Position numbers and translations under genes: made by a program
Shown: piece by piece, positions 25,279 to 32,580 of the stretch
Numbering within the stretch: position 1 is the first letter of the stretch
Layout of the letters: every line of letters starts with the position of its first letter
From: Bacillota bacterium
GTDB taxonomy: Bacteria; Bacillota_I; Bacilli_A; Izemoplasmatales; Hujiaoplasmataceae
Reading direction: 5' to 3'
Assembly (NCBI GenBank): GCA_022710895.1
Contig: JAKLGB010000003.1
Span: 23,050 to 55,629, forward strand
DNA: 32,580 nt
Notes under the pieces: model-generated
Seen by the model: only the letters and a program-made list of their open reading frames with translations
The model's database searches: none
What the model was told of the DNA's origin: nothing

Positions 25279-26130
25279 CTACCGGTTGGCGACGTAACCG
25301 AGCCCCATCGTTCCGGGACCCGCATGACAACCGACGACCGGGGTCAGAGGCACCATGCGGATGTCCTTCTGTCCGGTTTTGGCGATCAGTTCGGCTTTCA
25401 GTTCCAGCATTTCGTCGAAATTATTGGTGTAAATGAGGAAGATTTCCGCGTTTTTGCCGGCAATTTCCTTGAGAAAACGATCCAGCATTTCCTGACGGGC
25501 TTTTTGTGTGGTCCGGATTTTGTCGAGTGTTATGACTTTGCCTTCTTTGGAAATTTCCAATAACGGTTTCAGTTTGAGCATCGTTCCCAAGAAACCGGCA
25601 GCCCCGGAAAGGCGGCCGTTCTTGACAAGATACTTCAAGGTGTCGACGGTGACATAGATGTGATGATTATCGCGGAAAAATTCAAGGGCTTCCAAAATTT
25701 CCCGAGCGGATTTGCCCTCTTTGGCCATCTGTTGGGCGATATGGGCCATTTTGGCTTCGGGGTAGGAAACTGTTCGGGAATCGAACACATGGATCGGCAT
25801 GTCTTCCATCATCTTGGCGGCGAGAACCGCATTTTGATAGGTTCCGGAAAGATGAGAAGAAATCGTGATGACGATCAGTTCTTCGAATCCTTCTTTCTGC
25901 ATTTCCTCGTACATGGCGTGAATGACGCCCGTGGAGGTTTGAGCGGTGTGGATGTCGATGTCGGGATCTTTGACCAGTTGATCGTAGAATTCGTCGGCGT
26001 CGATGTCGACGAAGTCTTCGTACTCTTTGCCTTTCATGACCAGTACCGATCGGAAGATTCGGATTTTGGAATCATGCATGGCGTAATCGATTCCGGAATT
26101 GCCGCATACGGCGATGCCGATTTTTTGCAT
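25279..26130 (-). CDS. DegV family protein (FakB-like fatty-acid-binding protein)
   Basis: A 283-residue DegV-fold protein. In Bacillota such proteins (FakB) hold a fatty acid while the kinase FakA phosphorylates it, giving the acyl phosphate used by PlsX and PlsY. Family elements are HTAQTSTG (61-68, with Ser66), ISSHLSGTYQNA (90-101), DSRTVSYPE, YLVKNGRLSGAAGFLGTMLKLKPLL and GCHAGPG with His269 near the end. These are the residues expected around the lipid carboxylate. ATG 26130 follows AAGGAG. It is in operon with the FabT-like regulator; its promoter carries two FabT-type palindromes. No fakA is in the window, and the fatty acid preferred cannot be read. Confidence 0.93.
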   Translation of the reverse strand: MQKIGIAVCGNSGIDYAMHDSKIRIFRSVLVMKGKEYEDFVDIDADEFYDQLVKDPDIDIHTAQTSTGVIHAMYEEMQKEGFEELIVITISSHLSGTYQNAVLAAKMMEDMPIHVFDSRTVSYPEAKMAHIAQQMAKEGKSAREILEALEFFRDNHHIYVTVDTLKYLVKNGRLSGAAGFLGTMLKLKPLLEISKEGKVITLDKIRTTQKARQEMLDRFLKEIAGKNAEIFLIYTNNFDEMLELKAELIAKTGQKDIRMVPLTPVVGCHAGPGTMGLGYVANR

Positions 26131-26148
26131 GGTGTGAGGGCTCCTTTT

Positions 26149-26181
26149 AGTTTGATTTTCAAATTATTTGATGTTCAAAAT
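26149..26181. promoter_or_regulatory. Two tandem FabT-type operators at the degV-marR promoter
   Basis: TTTGA-TTT-TCAAA (26151-26163, with outer A and T at 26149 and 26165) and TTTGA-TGT-TCAAA (26167-26179) are two palindromes with centres 16 bp apart. They match the known FabT binding pattern (TTTGATNNTCAAA-like). The second covers the predicted transcription start, so bound repressor would block initiation. Confidence 0.7.
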
Positions 26182-26183
26182 AT

Positions 26184-26212
26184 ATCATATCATGCGGTCC
26201 TCGCTCTGGCAA
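26184..26212 (-). promoter_or_regulatory. Promoter of the degV-marR operon
   Basis: On the minus strand TTGCCA (26212-26207), 17 bases, TATGAT (26189-26184), with an extended TG-A before the -10 box. The start point is expected near 26177, within the FabT-type palindromes. Confidence 0.75.
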
Positions 26213-26272
26213 GCAAAAAAGCACACGGTCGATCTTTTTTTGCTTTCTAAATTCTATCCTCATCGATTTCGG

Positions 26273-26301
26273 TTGCGTCCCTCTTACGGCGGCGATATAA
26301 T
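26273..26301 (+). promoter_or_regulatory. Promoter of the esterase lipoprotein gene
   Basis: TTGCGT (26273-26278), 17 bases, TATAAT (26296-26301). It predicts a leader of about 68 bases before ATG 26376. Confidence 0.75.
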
Positions 26302-26375
26302 GGAAACTGGTCACGATTAATGTCTTCTCCTGCCCTTGCCAATTTGCCCGGTCTCCCGGAGAAAAGGATCATCTT

Positions 26376-28187
26376 ATGAAAAAAATCGGCTTGACGATCG
26401 GTTACCTGCTGCTATTGACCCTCCTCGGGGCTTGCGCTTCCCCGGTGGAGACAACTTCCACTTCTTCGACGACATCATCCGTAACGGAGACCACGACCAC
26501 CATGACGACGACATCTTCCACCACCGAAACGACATCATCCACCACGACAACGACCACAACGACCACGACGGGGTCGACGAGTTCATCGACGACGACAACC
26601 ACTTCTCGCACCCTGCGCGAAGATGAAACCGCCAATATCGTCTTGGATTTCGATCTCAACGCTTTTTCTTTTGTCCCCCCGACCCGAGCGGTTTCGCTCC
26701 GCAGCGTGATTTCGGATCACGCCGTTCTCCAACAAGGCAAGCCGATCCGCATCTTCGGGGCGGCGACCCCCGGAACCCTAGTCCTGGCGAAACTGGTTCG
26801 CAACGACGATCCCGGACAATCGGAAAAAGCGGCGGTCATCGCCGCCGAAGACGGAACATTCTTGCTGGAACTTCCGGCCCTGACGGCCTCGTTCTCTTCT
26901 TACACCCTCACCGTCGCCGACACCGTCCATGAACTTCGGGTTCACGACCTGTTGATCGGCGAAGTCTGGCTTTCGGGCGGCCAGTCCAACATGGCGATGG
27001 AAGTCGAAGAAGCCGACGGCGGAGCAGCCCAGTTAGCGGCTGCCGATCAACCGTTGATCCGGCTTTTTTACCAAAACTCCGGAGATCACAACGCTAATTA
27101 TCCTTATCAACCGGCCGCCGACGTCGTCGGCGGAATTTGGAAGACCGCCGATGCCCCCGAGCGAATCAAAGATGCCTCGGCCGTCGCTTATGCCTTTGCC
27201 CGACGCCTGTTCCGACTGCTGTCGGAAGAGGGTCTCGAATGCCCGATCGGCATCATTCAGTCCGCCAAAGGGGGATCGATGATCCAATCGTGGCTACCCC
27301 GACCCGCCCTTCAAGCCTCCCCGACCATGGTTTCCTACATCGCTTCCCGCGGTTTTGATTTCAACATCGTCCCCTACAATCCCAACGATTGGGAGAACTT
27401 CCAACGTCCCGGGGCTTTGTACAACGCCAAAATCGCTCCGTTGTTCCCCTACGGGATCCGCGGAGTCCTGTGGTATCAAGGCGAAAGCGACGCCTATTAC
27501 GAACCCAATTTGACCGCCATTCCGATGCTCATCGATACCTGGAGCGCGGGGTTCAATCCCGACGGGGAACTGCTTCCGTTCGTGATGATTCAGCTGCACC
27601 CCTATGACGGGGGCGACCCCATGACCGCTTCTTCGACCCATTGGTATTCCGGTTATGTCCAACACCGTCAGGCCCAGGCGGAAGTTGCCGCCTCGGAACG
27701 CTATGCGGCGACCACCGAAATCGTGCCGATCTACGAAATCAATTTGCTTTGGGACGTTCCGGTCGAGCAATTCGTTTGGAAAGACCCGATCCACCCGGTG
27801 ACCAAGATCCCGGTGGGTGAACGGGCCGCCAATCAGGTCTATAGTCGCTTTTACTGGGGCGTGATCGATTTTCTCCCCCCGCAGGTGACGGGAATCCAAC
27901 GGGAGGGCGACGTCTTAACAATCGATTTCAACCACGTCGGGAGAGGACTGGCCTTGTTCAAGAATGCCACCGCCGGGGTGACGACGGTACAGATCATCCG
28001 TACCAACGGTCTCAAGCAGTTCGTCGCCTGCGAGATCCTCGACGCCGATTCGATCCGATTGACGATCGAAAACCCGGATACCGCGGCGTATGTCGCATAT
28101 GCATGGCTTTCCCGCAATGAAGCGGCGAACCTCGGAAATTCCCGACAAATCCCCGTTCTGCCGTTCCGAATCCCCATCCCCCGTTGA
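26376..28187 (+). CDS. Secreted SASA-family esterase lipoprotein (sialate O-acetylesterase-like)
   Basis: A 603-residue lipoprotein with signal peptide, lipobox LLGAC and lipidated Cys20. A Thr/Ser tract fills residues about 26-79, acting as a flexible tether to the cell surface. The catalytic part is an SGNH/SASA hydrolase: GEVWLSGGQSNMAME with nucleophile Ser204, WYQGESDAYYE in the middle, and WKDPIHP with Asp470 and His473 as the remaining catalytic residues. A beta-sandwich domain (about 103-190) precedes it, as in sialate O-acetylesterases. The family removes acetyl groups from sialic acids or from plant and animal glycans such as xylan; the substrate here is open. The start ATG 26376 follows AAGGA. 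It is a single-gene unit with its own promoter and terminator. Confidence 0.9.
   Translation: MKKIGLTIGYLLLLTLLGACASPVETTSTSSTTSSVTETTTTMTTTSSTTETTSSTTTTTTTTTTGSTSSSTTTTTSRTLREDETANIVLDFDLNAFSFVPPTRAVSLRSVISDHAVLQQGKPIRIFGAATPGTLVLAKLVRNDDPGQSEKAAVIAAEDGTFLLELPALTASFSSYTLTVADTVHELRVHDLLIGEVWLSGGQSNMAMEVEEADGGAAQLAAADQPLIRLFYQNSGDHNANYPYQPAADVVGGIWKTADAPERIKDASAVAYAFARRLFRLLSEEGLECPIGIIQSAKGGSMIQSWLPRPALQASPTMVSYIASRGFDFNIVPYNPNDWENFQRPGALYNAKIAPLFPYGIRGVLWYQGESDAYYEPNLTAIPMLIDTWSAGFNPDGELLPFVMIQLHPYDGGDPMTASSTHWYSGYVQHRQAQAEVAASERYAATTEIVPIYEINLLWDVPVEQFVWKDPIHPVTKIPVGERAANQVYSRFYWGVIDFLPPQVTGIQREGDVLTIDFNHVGRGLALFKNATAGVTTVQIIRTNGLKQFVACEILDADSIRLTIENPDTAAYVAYAWLSRNEAANLGNSRQIPVLPFRIPIPR
26446..26612 (+). 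repeat. Low-complexity ACN/TCN codon tract in the esterase gene
   Basis: A run of mixed ACA, ACC, ACG, TCC and TCG codons encodes about 54 residues of nearly pure Thr and Ser. Codons are varied, so it is a protein-level linker rather than a pure microsatellite, but short repeats such as ACGACC could still slip. Confidence 0.75.
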
Positions 28188-28191
28188 AAAT

Positions 28192-28224
28192 AAAAAACGC
28201 ACATCCGACAGGAGTGCGTTTTTT
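28192..28224. terminator. Bidirectional terminator between the esterase and nif3 genes
   Basis: AAAAAACGCAC (28192-28202) and GTGCGTTTTTT (28214-28224) form an 11-bp stem with T-runs on both strands. It ends both the esterase unit and the dnaG-rpoD-trmK-nif3 operon. Confidence 0.88.
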
Positions 28225-28231
28225 CGTTGAT

Positions 28232-28996
28232 TCAGACGCGACGATAGGGATCGGTGTCGACCGCCGATTCCCGGACATCGATGTCGGGAAAAGCTTCGCG
28301 GAGACGACGCGCGATCGCGGTCTTGAAAATAGCCTCGGCGTAATGGCCGATGTCCAAAACGTTTTGCCCCATCTGCCGGCAATCCAGCGCCGTGTGATAA
28401 GTCACGTCTCCGGTGAGATAGAGGTCGCAGTTTTTGCGTTGGGCAGCACCGACATGGTTCGAGCCCGAACCTCCGGAAATCCCGACGGTACGGATGTTGA
28501 TCCCGGAGCGGCCGATATAGCGGGCATCTTTGACGTTCAGGGTCCGTTGGACGAAAGCGATGAAATCCTCCAGTGGTACCGGGTCGATCGTCCCGTAACG
28601 GCCGATCCGATCGGTTTCGTCGAGCAACTGAACTTCGCGGAGCCCGAGCGCGGCGGCGAGTTCGTCATTCATTCCGCCTTCGGCCAGATCATAGTTGGTA
28701 TGGGCGCTGTACAGGGCGATTTTGTGTTGGATCAATTGCGCAATCACCCGGCCGCGGGGAGATTCGGTGGCGACGTTATAGATCGGTTTGAAGATCAGCG
28801 GATGGTGGGAAATCACCAGTTCGGCCTTCAAGGCCACGGCCTCTTCGACGACTTCTTTGGTGACGTCGAGGGTGACGAGAACGGTTTGGCAACGTCGGTT
28901 CAACGAACCGACCTGCAAACCGACGTTGTCCCATTCGTAAGCCAACTCTTTGGGAAAGTGGGTTTCCAACCATTTGACGACGTCGATGGCATTCAT
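28232..28996 (-). CDS. Nif3-like dinuclear metal centre protein (YqfO family)
   Basis: A 254-residue member of the NIF3 family, often labelled GTP cyclohydrolase 1 type 2. Metal-binding blocks are VISHHPLIF (His64-His65), HTNYD near residue 100, GDVTYHTA and DIGHYAE. The length is that of the short form without the central PII-like insert of Bacillus YqfO. It overlaps trmK by the four bases ATGA and is last in the operon. The true reaction of most Nif3 proteins is unsettled, so the enzyme name should be treated with caution. Confidence 0.93.
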   Translation of the reverse strand: MNAIDVVKWLETHFPKELAYEWDNVGLQVGSLNRRCQTVLVTLDVTKEVVEEAVALKAELVISHHPLIFKPIYNVATESPRGRVIAQLIQHKIALYSAHTNYDLAEGGMNDELAAALGLREVQLLDETDRIGRYGTIDPVPLEDFIAFVQRTLNVKDARYIGRSGINIRTVGISGGSGSNHVGAAQRKNCDLYLTGDVTYHTALDCRQMGQNVLDIGHYAEAIFKTAIARRLREAFPDIDVRESAVDTDPYRRV

Positions 28997-29649
28997 CGAA
29001 TCAACTCCTCCAAATTGCGGATGCGAATTTCGAGTTCTTGGCGTTTGTCGGGATCTCGTGCGAGCGAACGGGCTTCCGAGAGGGCGGCGATTTTCTGCCG
29101 AAGATGGCCAAGAAGCCCCTCGTTGCGGGTTTTCAACAGAATCGGACCATAGGTGCGTTCATCCGGACACAGACTCATTTTCCCCGGAACGGCGGAAATC
29201 AGTTGGTAATCATGACCGCGATCGCGGACGAACCGTTCGTCGGCGATTCTCCACCCGTGGTCTTCCAACCAGCCGCGGACGGCGGCGTGATCGTTGTTGG
29301 GGCCCAAAATCAGCTGCTCCACCGCCGAAAGATCGGCGGCATCCAAGATGCGTTCGATCAGGAATCCGCCCATCCCCATGATGGAGACGGCGGCGATGTC
29401 GACCCTCAGAAAAGACAGCCCGTCGGCGAGAACGAGATCGATGCGATCCTGAAGACCGGAACGGGCGATATGCTCCGCGGCGGTGGCCAGCGGTGCGGGT
29501 TTGTTATCGGAAGCGACGGCTCGTGAGGCTTTTCCGCTTTGAACGGCGGCGATTGGGAAATACCCGTGATCGGTACCGACGTCGGCCAGACAGCGGACCT
29601 CCGTCAGCAGGTCCAAAGCCGCCAGAAGCCGCGGGCTCTTGGGCAGCAT
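28993..29649 (-). CDS. trmK: tRNA (adenine(22)-N1)-methyltransferase TrmK
   Basis: A 218-residue SAM-dependent methyltransferase that makes m1A22 in tRNA. The SAM-binding LADVGTDHGY is at 21-30, then SIMGMGG (89-95) and LGPNNDH (about 114-120), all typical of TrmK. A C-terminal helical coiled-coil-like part (LLGHLRQKIAALSEARSLAR) follows. ATG 29649 directly abuts the rpoD stop (TGAATG) and lacks a clear ribosome site, so it is probably translated by re-initiation. The order rpoD-trmK-nif3 is conserved in Bacillota. Confidence 0.94.
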   Translation of the reverse strand: MLPKSPRLLAALDLLTEVRCLADVGTDHGYFPIAAVQSGKASRAVASDNKPAPLATAAEHIARSGLQDRIDLVLADGLSFLRVDIAAVSIMGMGGFLIERILDAADLSAVEQLILGPNNDHAAVRGWLEDHGWRIADERFVRDRGHDYQLISAVPGKMSLCPDERTYGPILLKTRNEGLLGHLRQKIAALSEARSLARDPDKRQELEIRIRNLEELIR

Positions 29650-30957
29650 TCAGCGACCGTTGGTGAAGTCTTTGAGTTTCTTGGAACGGGAGGGATGGCG
29701 CAGTTTGCGCAGCGCCTTGGCTTCGATCTGACGGATACGTTCACGGGTGACGCCGAATTCTTTCCCGACTTCTTCGAGGGTGCGGGTCCGTCCATCCAGG
29801 AGTCCGAACCGCATCCGCAGCACTTTTTCTTCCCGATCGGTCAAGGTTTCCAATACCGCGTCGAGTTCCCGTTTGAGCATTTCTTTGGAAGTGTATTCAT
29901 AGGGAGTGGGGGTATCGGGATCGGGGATGAAATCCCCCAAGGAAGAATCTTCTTCTTCGCCGACCGGGCTTTCCAAGGAAATCGGTTCTTGTGCGACTTT
30001 CTGGATGATCTGGACTTTGTCGACGGAGATCTTCATCTCGGCGGCGACTTCTTCCGGATACGGCTCGCGTTTCAGTTTTTGCGTGAGGGTCCGTTGGGTG
30101 CGGACGAGTTTGTTGATGGTTTCGACCATATGCACCGGAATCCGGATCGTCCGGGCTTGATCGGCGATCGCACGGGTGATGGCTTGGCGGATCCACCAAG
30201 TGGCGTAAGTGGAAAACTTGAAGCCTTTCGTATGGTCAAATTTATAGACGGCTTTCATCAGGCCCATGTTTCCTTCCTGAATGAGGTCGAGAAACTGCAT
30301 GCCCCGACCGACGTAGCGTTTGGCAATGGAAACAACGAGGCGGAGATTGGCTTCGACCAATTTCTTCTCGGAAAACTGTCCGCGTTTATACAGTTCTTCG
30401 ACTTCAAGGCGTTCCTCGTCGAAGACTTCTTCCCCGTTTTGAATCTTCTGATCGTAGGCATCTTTGGCTTTGCGGGCCCGGCTGATCAAAGTGGCGAGTT
30501 CGTATTCTTCGTCGTTGGACAACAGTTCGACGCGTCCGATTTCTTTCAGGTACATGCGGACCGGGTCATCGACTTTGATGGAGACGGAAGAATCATATTG
30601 CTTTTCCAACATCAGTTCTTCTTCGATTTCCTTGGCATAATCGAAGTCGACCAGTTCGTCTTCGGAAATGTCCTCGTCGGAGAGTTCGTCCAAATCGATG
30701 AAATCGTCTTCTTCCTCTTCGGGAGCTTTGGCTTCCGCTTCGGCGGGTGCTTCGGGGGTTTCGTCTTCCAAGCCGTCGTCGAGGGCGGGAAGATCGATGG
30801 GTTCCTCGGGGTAGATGCCTTCGGTCTCCAGATCGATCAAGACGTCATCGAACATCGTGGAATCTTCGGGAACGAGTTTGCGAACATCCTCGAGGGTGAG
30901 ATTGCCTTGTTCTTCGTTGAGTTTAATCAATTTTTTGAGGATTTCTTTTTTTTCCAT
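29650..30957 (-). CDS. rpoD: RNA polymerase primary sigma factor (sigma-70/SigA)
   Basis: A 435-residue housekeeping sigma factor. ATG 30957 is chosen for AAAGGA upstream and the typical sigma 1.1 start; the frame continues upstream only inside dnaG. Region 1.1 is followed by a very acidic linker (about 50-105). Region 1.2 has [17 protein letters not shown]. Region 2 has the conserved [13 protein letters not shown] and the -10-binding [20 protein letters not shown]. Region 3 follows, and region 4 has the -35-binding helix-turn-helix [27 protein letters not shown]. The TATAAT and TTGACA boxes seen across the window fit this factor. The 5' end overlaps dnaG by 35 bases. Confidence 0.97.
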   Translation of the reverse strand: MEKKEILKKLIKLNEEQGNLTLEDVRKLVPEDSTMFDDVLIDLETEGIYPEEPIDLPALDDGLEDETPEAPAEAEAKAPEEEEDDFIDLDELSDEDISEDELVDFDYAKEIEEELMLEKQYDSSVSIKVDDPVRMYLKEIGRVELLSNDEEYELATLISRARKAKDAYDQKIQNGEEVFDEERLEVEELYKRGQFSEKKLVEANLRLVVSIAKRYVGRGMQFLDLIQEGNMGLMKAVYKFDHTKGFKFSTYATWWIRQAITRAIADQARTIRIPVHMVETINKLVRTQRTLTQKLKREPYPEEVAAEMKISVDKVQIIQKVAQEPISLESPVGEEEDSSLGDFIPDPDTPTPYEYTSKEMLKRELDAVLETLTDREEKVLRMRFGLLDGRTRTLEEVGKEFGVTRERIRQIEAKALRKLRHPSRSKKLKDFTNGR

Positions 30958-32580
30958 GGATGGCGTCCTTTCGTTTCTTTTCCTCGACGACTTGCTGCGC
31001 CAATTGGGCGATCTCGAGGTTTTGGTCGGTGCCCCGCAACACATCGATGCGGGCTTTCAAATCAGAGATTTTCTGGTCGATCTGGCGCAGTCGGATTCCG
31101 TCGATACAATCGAGCAATTCCTGAACACTGTATTCATGCTGATGAAAGGCCAGGATTTTTCGGACGTCGTCACGATTTTGCGAATAACGGAGCGGCACGG
31201 TTTCGAACGGATCCGCCCCGGGGTCATCCTTCAGAACATCGTCGATCGTCAGAAGAATGGAATAATTGAAGGAGTCTTTACAGAAGAATTCCGGCAACTC
31301 GGCCCGGATGATCTCCCGGTATTCCTTCGCTTTGGCATAATAGGCAAGCAATATCATTTCCGACTGCATGTCGCGGGGAAGAATCCGGATATCCGTTTCG
31401 CGGGTTTTCCGTTTTTCTTCCAGTTGATGGGATAACGCTTTGGAAATCCGGAAATGCCGGAAATCGGATTGGATCGCCGACAGATCGACGCCGGCGTCCT
31501 TTGCGAGGGTTTTCAGGAAAAGTTCCTGGATCGTCTCGGAGGCTTGTTGCAGCAGATACGTGAACAAGGCGATTTTGAAGCGTTCGATGTCGGCCGCTTT
31601 GGAAAAGTCGGCGTGTTTCTTGAGGTGACGGTAATAGAATTCGTATTTGTCAACCTGATTTTTCTCAACATAATCCGCATATTGTTGCGGGGAATACTTC
31701 TTGAGATAATCGTCGGGATCCAGCCCTTCCGGCAGCAAGAGCAAGGTAACCGCCAACCCCGCCCCTTCGAGGATCGGGATGGCTTTGGCCATCGCCTCGA
31801 AACCGGCGGAATCGCCGTCGTAACACAACAGGACGTTGTCGCTGTACTTCTTGATCAGTCGCGCTTGTTGCGGGGTGAGCGCGGTTCCCATCGAAGCCAC
31901 GGCTTCTTTGAGACCGGCGCGATACGAGGCGATGACATCCATGAAGCCTTCATATAGAATCACCCGTTTTTGGGTCCGGATCGCGGGTTGAGCGCGGTCG
32001 AGGTTATATAGGAGTTCCCCTTTGGTGAAGATCGTCGTGAAGGGACTGTTCACATATTTGTTGGGTTCGTTGGCGTTCTCGCGGAACAGACGTCCGCTGT
32101 AGCCGACGACTTTGCCAAATTCGTTACGGATCGGGAAGATGATCCGGTCACGGAACAGATCGTAATACGTGCCTTCCGCCGTTTTTTTGATCAACCCCAG
32201 TTCCAACAGATCCAATTCCTGGAATTTGGGTTTCAACGCTTGATAGAGGGAATCGAACTCGTTGGGAGCGAGGCCGATTTCGAAATACTGGACGGTGCGG
32301 ATGTCCAGCCCGCGGTGCTTCAGATAGTCTAGAGCCGGTTTGCCCGAAGCGAGATTCGTGAGGGCAAGGCTGTAGAATCCGGCCGCGGATTCGGTGATTT
32401 CATAGAGCCGTTTTCCCTTTTCGTCGGGACCGGCGCCGAGGGAAACGTCCAAGTCGATGTGATAACGGTCGGCCAGGGTGCGGAGGGCTTCCACGAAGGA
32501 CATCCGTTTGTATTTTTGCAAAAAGGAAATGGCATTGCCGTTTTCGCCACAGCCGAAACAATGGAAGGTTTTCTTTTCGG
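30923..32580 (-). CDS. dnaG: DNA primase (partial, 5' end beyond the right edge)
   Basis: About 552 residues are present; the first few dozen are missing. The frame enters from the right edge with [19 protein letters not shown], the second half of the CHC2 zinc finger, so the gene does not start at the in-frame TTG 32521. The RNA polymerase domain includes [22 protein letters not shown]. The Toprim core has [11 protein letters not shown] (near 31950) and [10 protein letters not shown] (near 31820), with further block [14 protein letters not shown]-terminal helicase-binding region, rich in charged residues, ends in KRNPQKID. It makes RNA primers for replication. It is upstream of rpoD, whose start it overlaps by 35 bases. 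Confidence 0.96.
   Translation of the reverse strand, partial: EKKTFHCFGCGENGNAISFLQKYKRMSFVEALRTLADRYHIDLDVSLGAGPDEKGKRLYEITESAAGFYSLALTNLASGKPALDYLKHRGLDIRTVQYFEIGLAPNEFDSLYQALKPKFQELDLLELGLIKKTAEGTYYDLFRDRIIFPIRNEFGKVVGYSGRLFRENANEPNKYVNSPFTTIFTKGELLYNLDRAQPAIRTQKRVILYEGFMDVIASYRAGLKEAVASMGTALTPQQARLIKKYSDNVLLCYDGDSAGFEAMAKAIPILEGAGLAVTLLLLPEGLDPDDYLKKYSPQQYADYVEKNQVDKYEFYYRHLKKHADFSKAADIERFKIALFTYLLQQASETIQELFLKTLAKDAGVDLSAIQSDFRHFRISKALSHQLEEKRKTRETDIRILPRDMQSEMILLAYYAKAKEYREIIRAELPEFFCKDSFNYSILLTIDDVLKDDPGADPFETVPLRYSQNRDDVRKILAFHQHEYSVQELLDCIDGIRLRQIDQKISDLKARIDVLRGTDQNLEIAQLAQQVVEEKKRKDAIHGKKRNPQKID

Noticed and set aside
29539-31269. A 576-codon open frame on the plus strand opposite rpoD and the end of dnaG
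   Set aside because: It is the antisense shadow of two certain genes; its product is an improbable Phe/Gly-rich sequence with no ribosome site or domain.
1-32580. Mycoplasma-type genetic code (TGA as Trp), considered because of the possible acholeplasma-like lineage
   Set aside because: TGA ends most genes here, often in exact ATGA overlaps with the next start, and Trp codons are TGG.

Overview
This is a compact bacterial chromosome segment of core genes, with roughly half G+C by eye. It contains no rRNA, tRNA, insertion sequence, CRISPR array or prophage that I can recognise. Gene content and order point to Bacillota, probably the Bacilli side: lspA-rluD, dnaG-rpoD-trmK-nif3, recJ-apt-rel-dtd, parE-parC next to plsY, yneF, ComEB-type dCMP deaminase, degV, and a FabT-like MarR regulator. 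Lipoproteins with long Thr/Ser tracts behind the lipid-anchored Cys also occur in relatives of the acholeplasmas and izemoplasmas, so a higher-GC member of that neighbourhood is possible, but the lineage is an inference. TGA is used freely as a stop codon and Trp is TGG, so the code is the standard bacterial one, not the mycoplasma code.

Layout. From 1 to 1058, a tetR-ABC transporter operon leaves the left edge on the minus strand; its strong promoter carries a palindromic operator. From 8204 down to 1065 lies one long minus-strand operon: AI-2E family transporter, small membrane protein, tcdA, msrA, psuG, dCMP deaminase, membrane S16 (Lon-like) protease, small membrane protein, lspA, rluD, terminator. 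From 15319 down to 8240 lie recJ-apt-rel-dtd, then acpP with its own promoter, then hisS behind a hairpin terminator. From 17295 down to 15352 lies a Fic-like/winged-helix protein followed by nadC. From 23336 down to 17391 lies parE-parC followed by a GLUG-repeat lipoprotein.

At 23.33-23.38 kb parE and plsY diverge. Then follow plsY (+), yneF (-), a 55-residue 2[4Fe-4S] ferredoxin (+), degV-marR (-), a SASA-family esterase lipoprotein (+), and finally the minus-strand macromolecular-synthesis operon dnaG-rpoD-trmK-nif3, with dnaG cut by the right edge. No stretch longer than 300 bases lacks a gene.

Genes are tightly packed. Many neighbours share the four bases ATGA (stop/start overlap), which suggests translational coupling. 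Vegetative promoters (TTGACA-like, 17 bp, TATAAT, often with an extended TG) and hairpin-plus-T-run terminators are easy to read and define the transcription units.

Most notable observations: (1) two FabT-type palindromes (TTTGA-N3-TCAAA) on the promoter of degV-marR, suggesting a fatty-acid-responsive, self-regulated FakB/FabT pair; (2) a Fic-fold-like protein that seems to lack the HPFxxGNGR motif, has a C-terminal winged helix, and is coupled to nadC; (3) a palindrome exactly covering the start site region of the tetR-ABC promoter; (4) hisS reachable only by reading through a terminator; (5) a Cys/His-rich tail on HisRS; (6) a 6-bp inverted repeat around the plsY -10 box.
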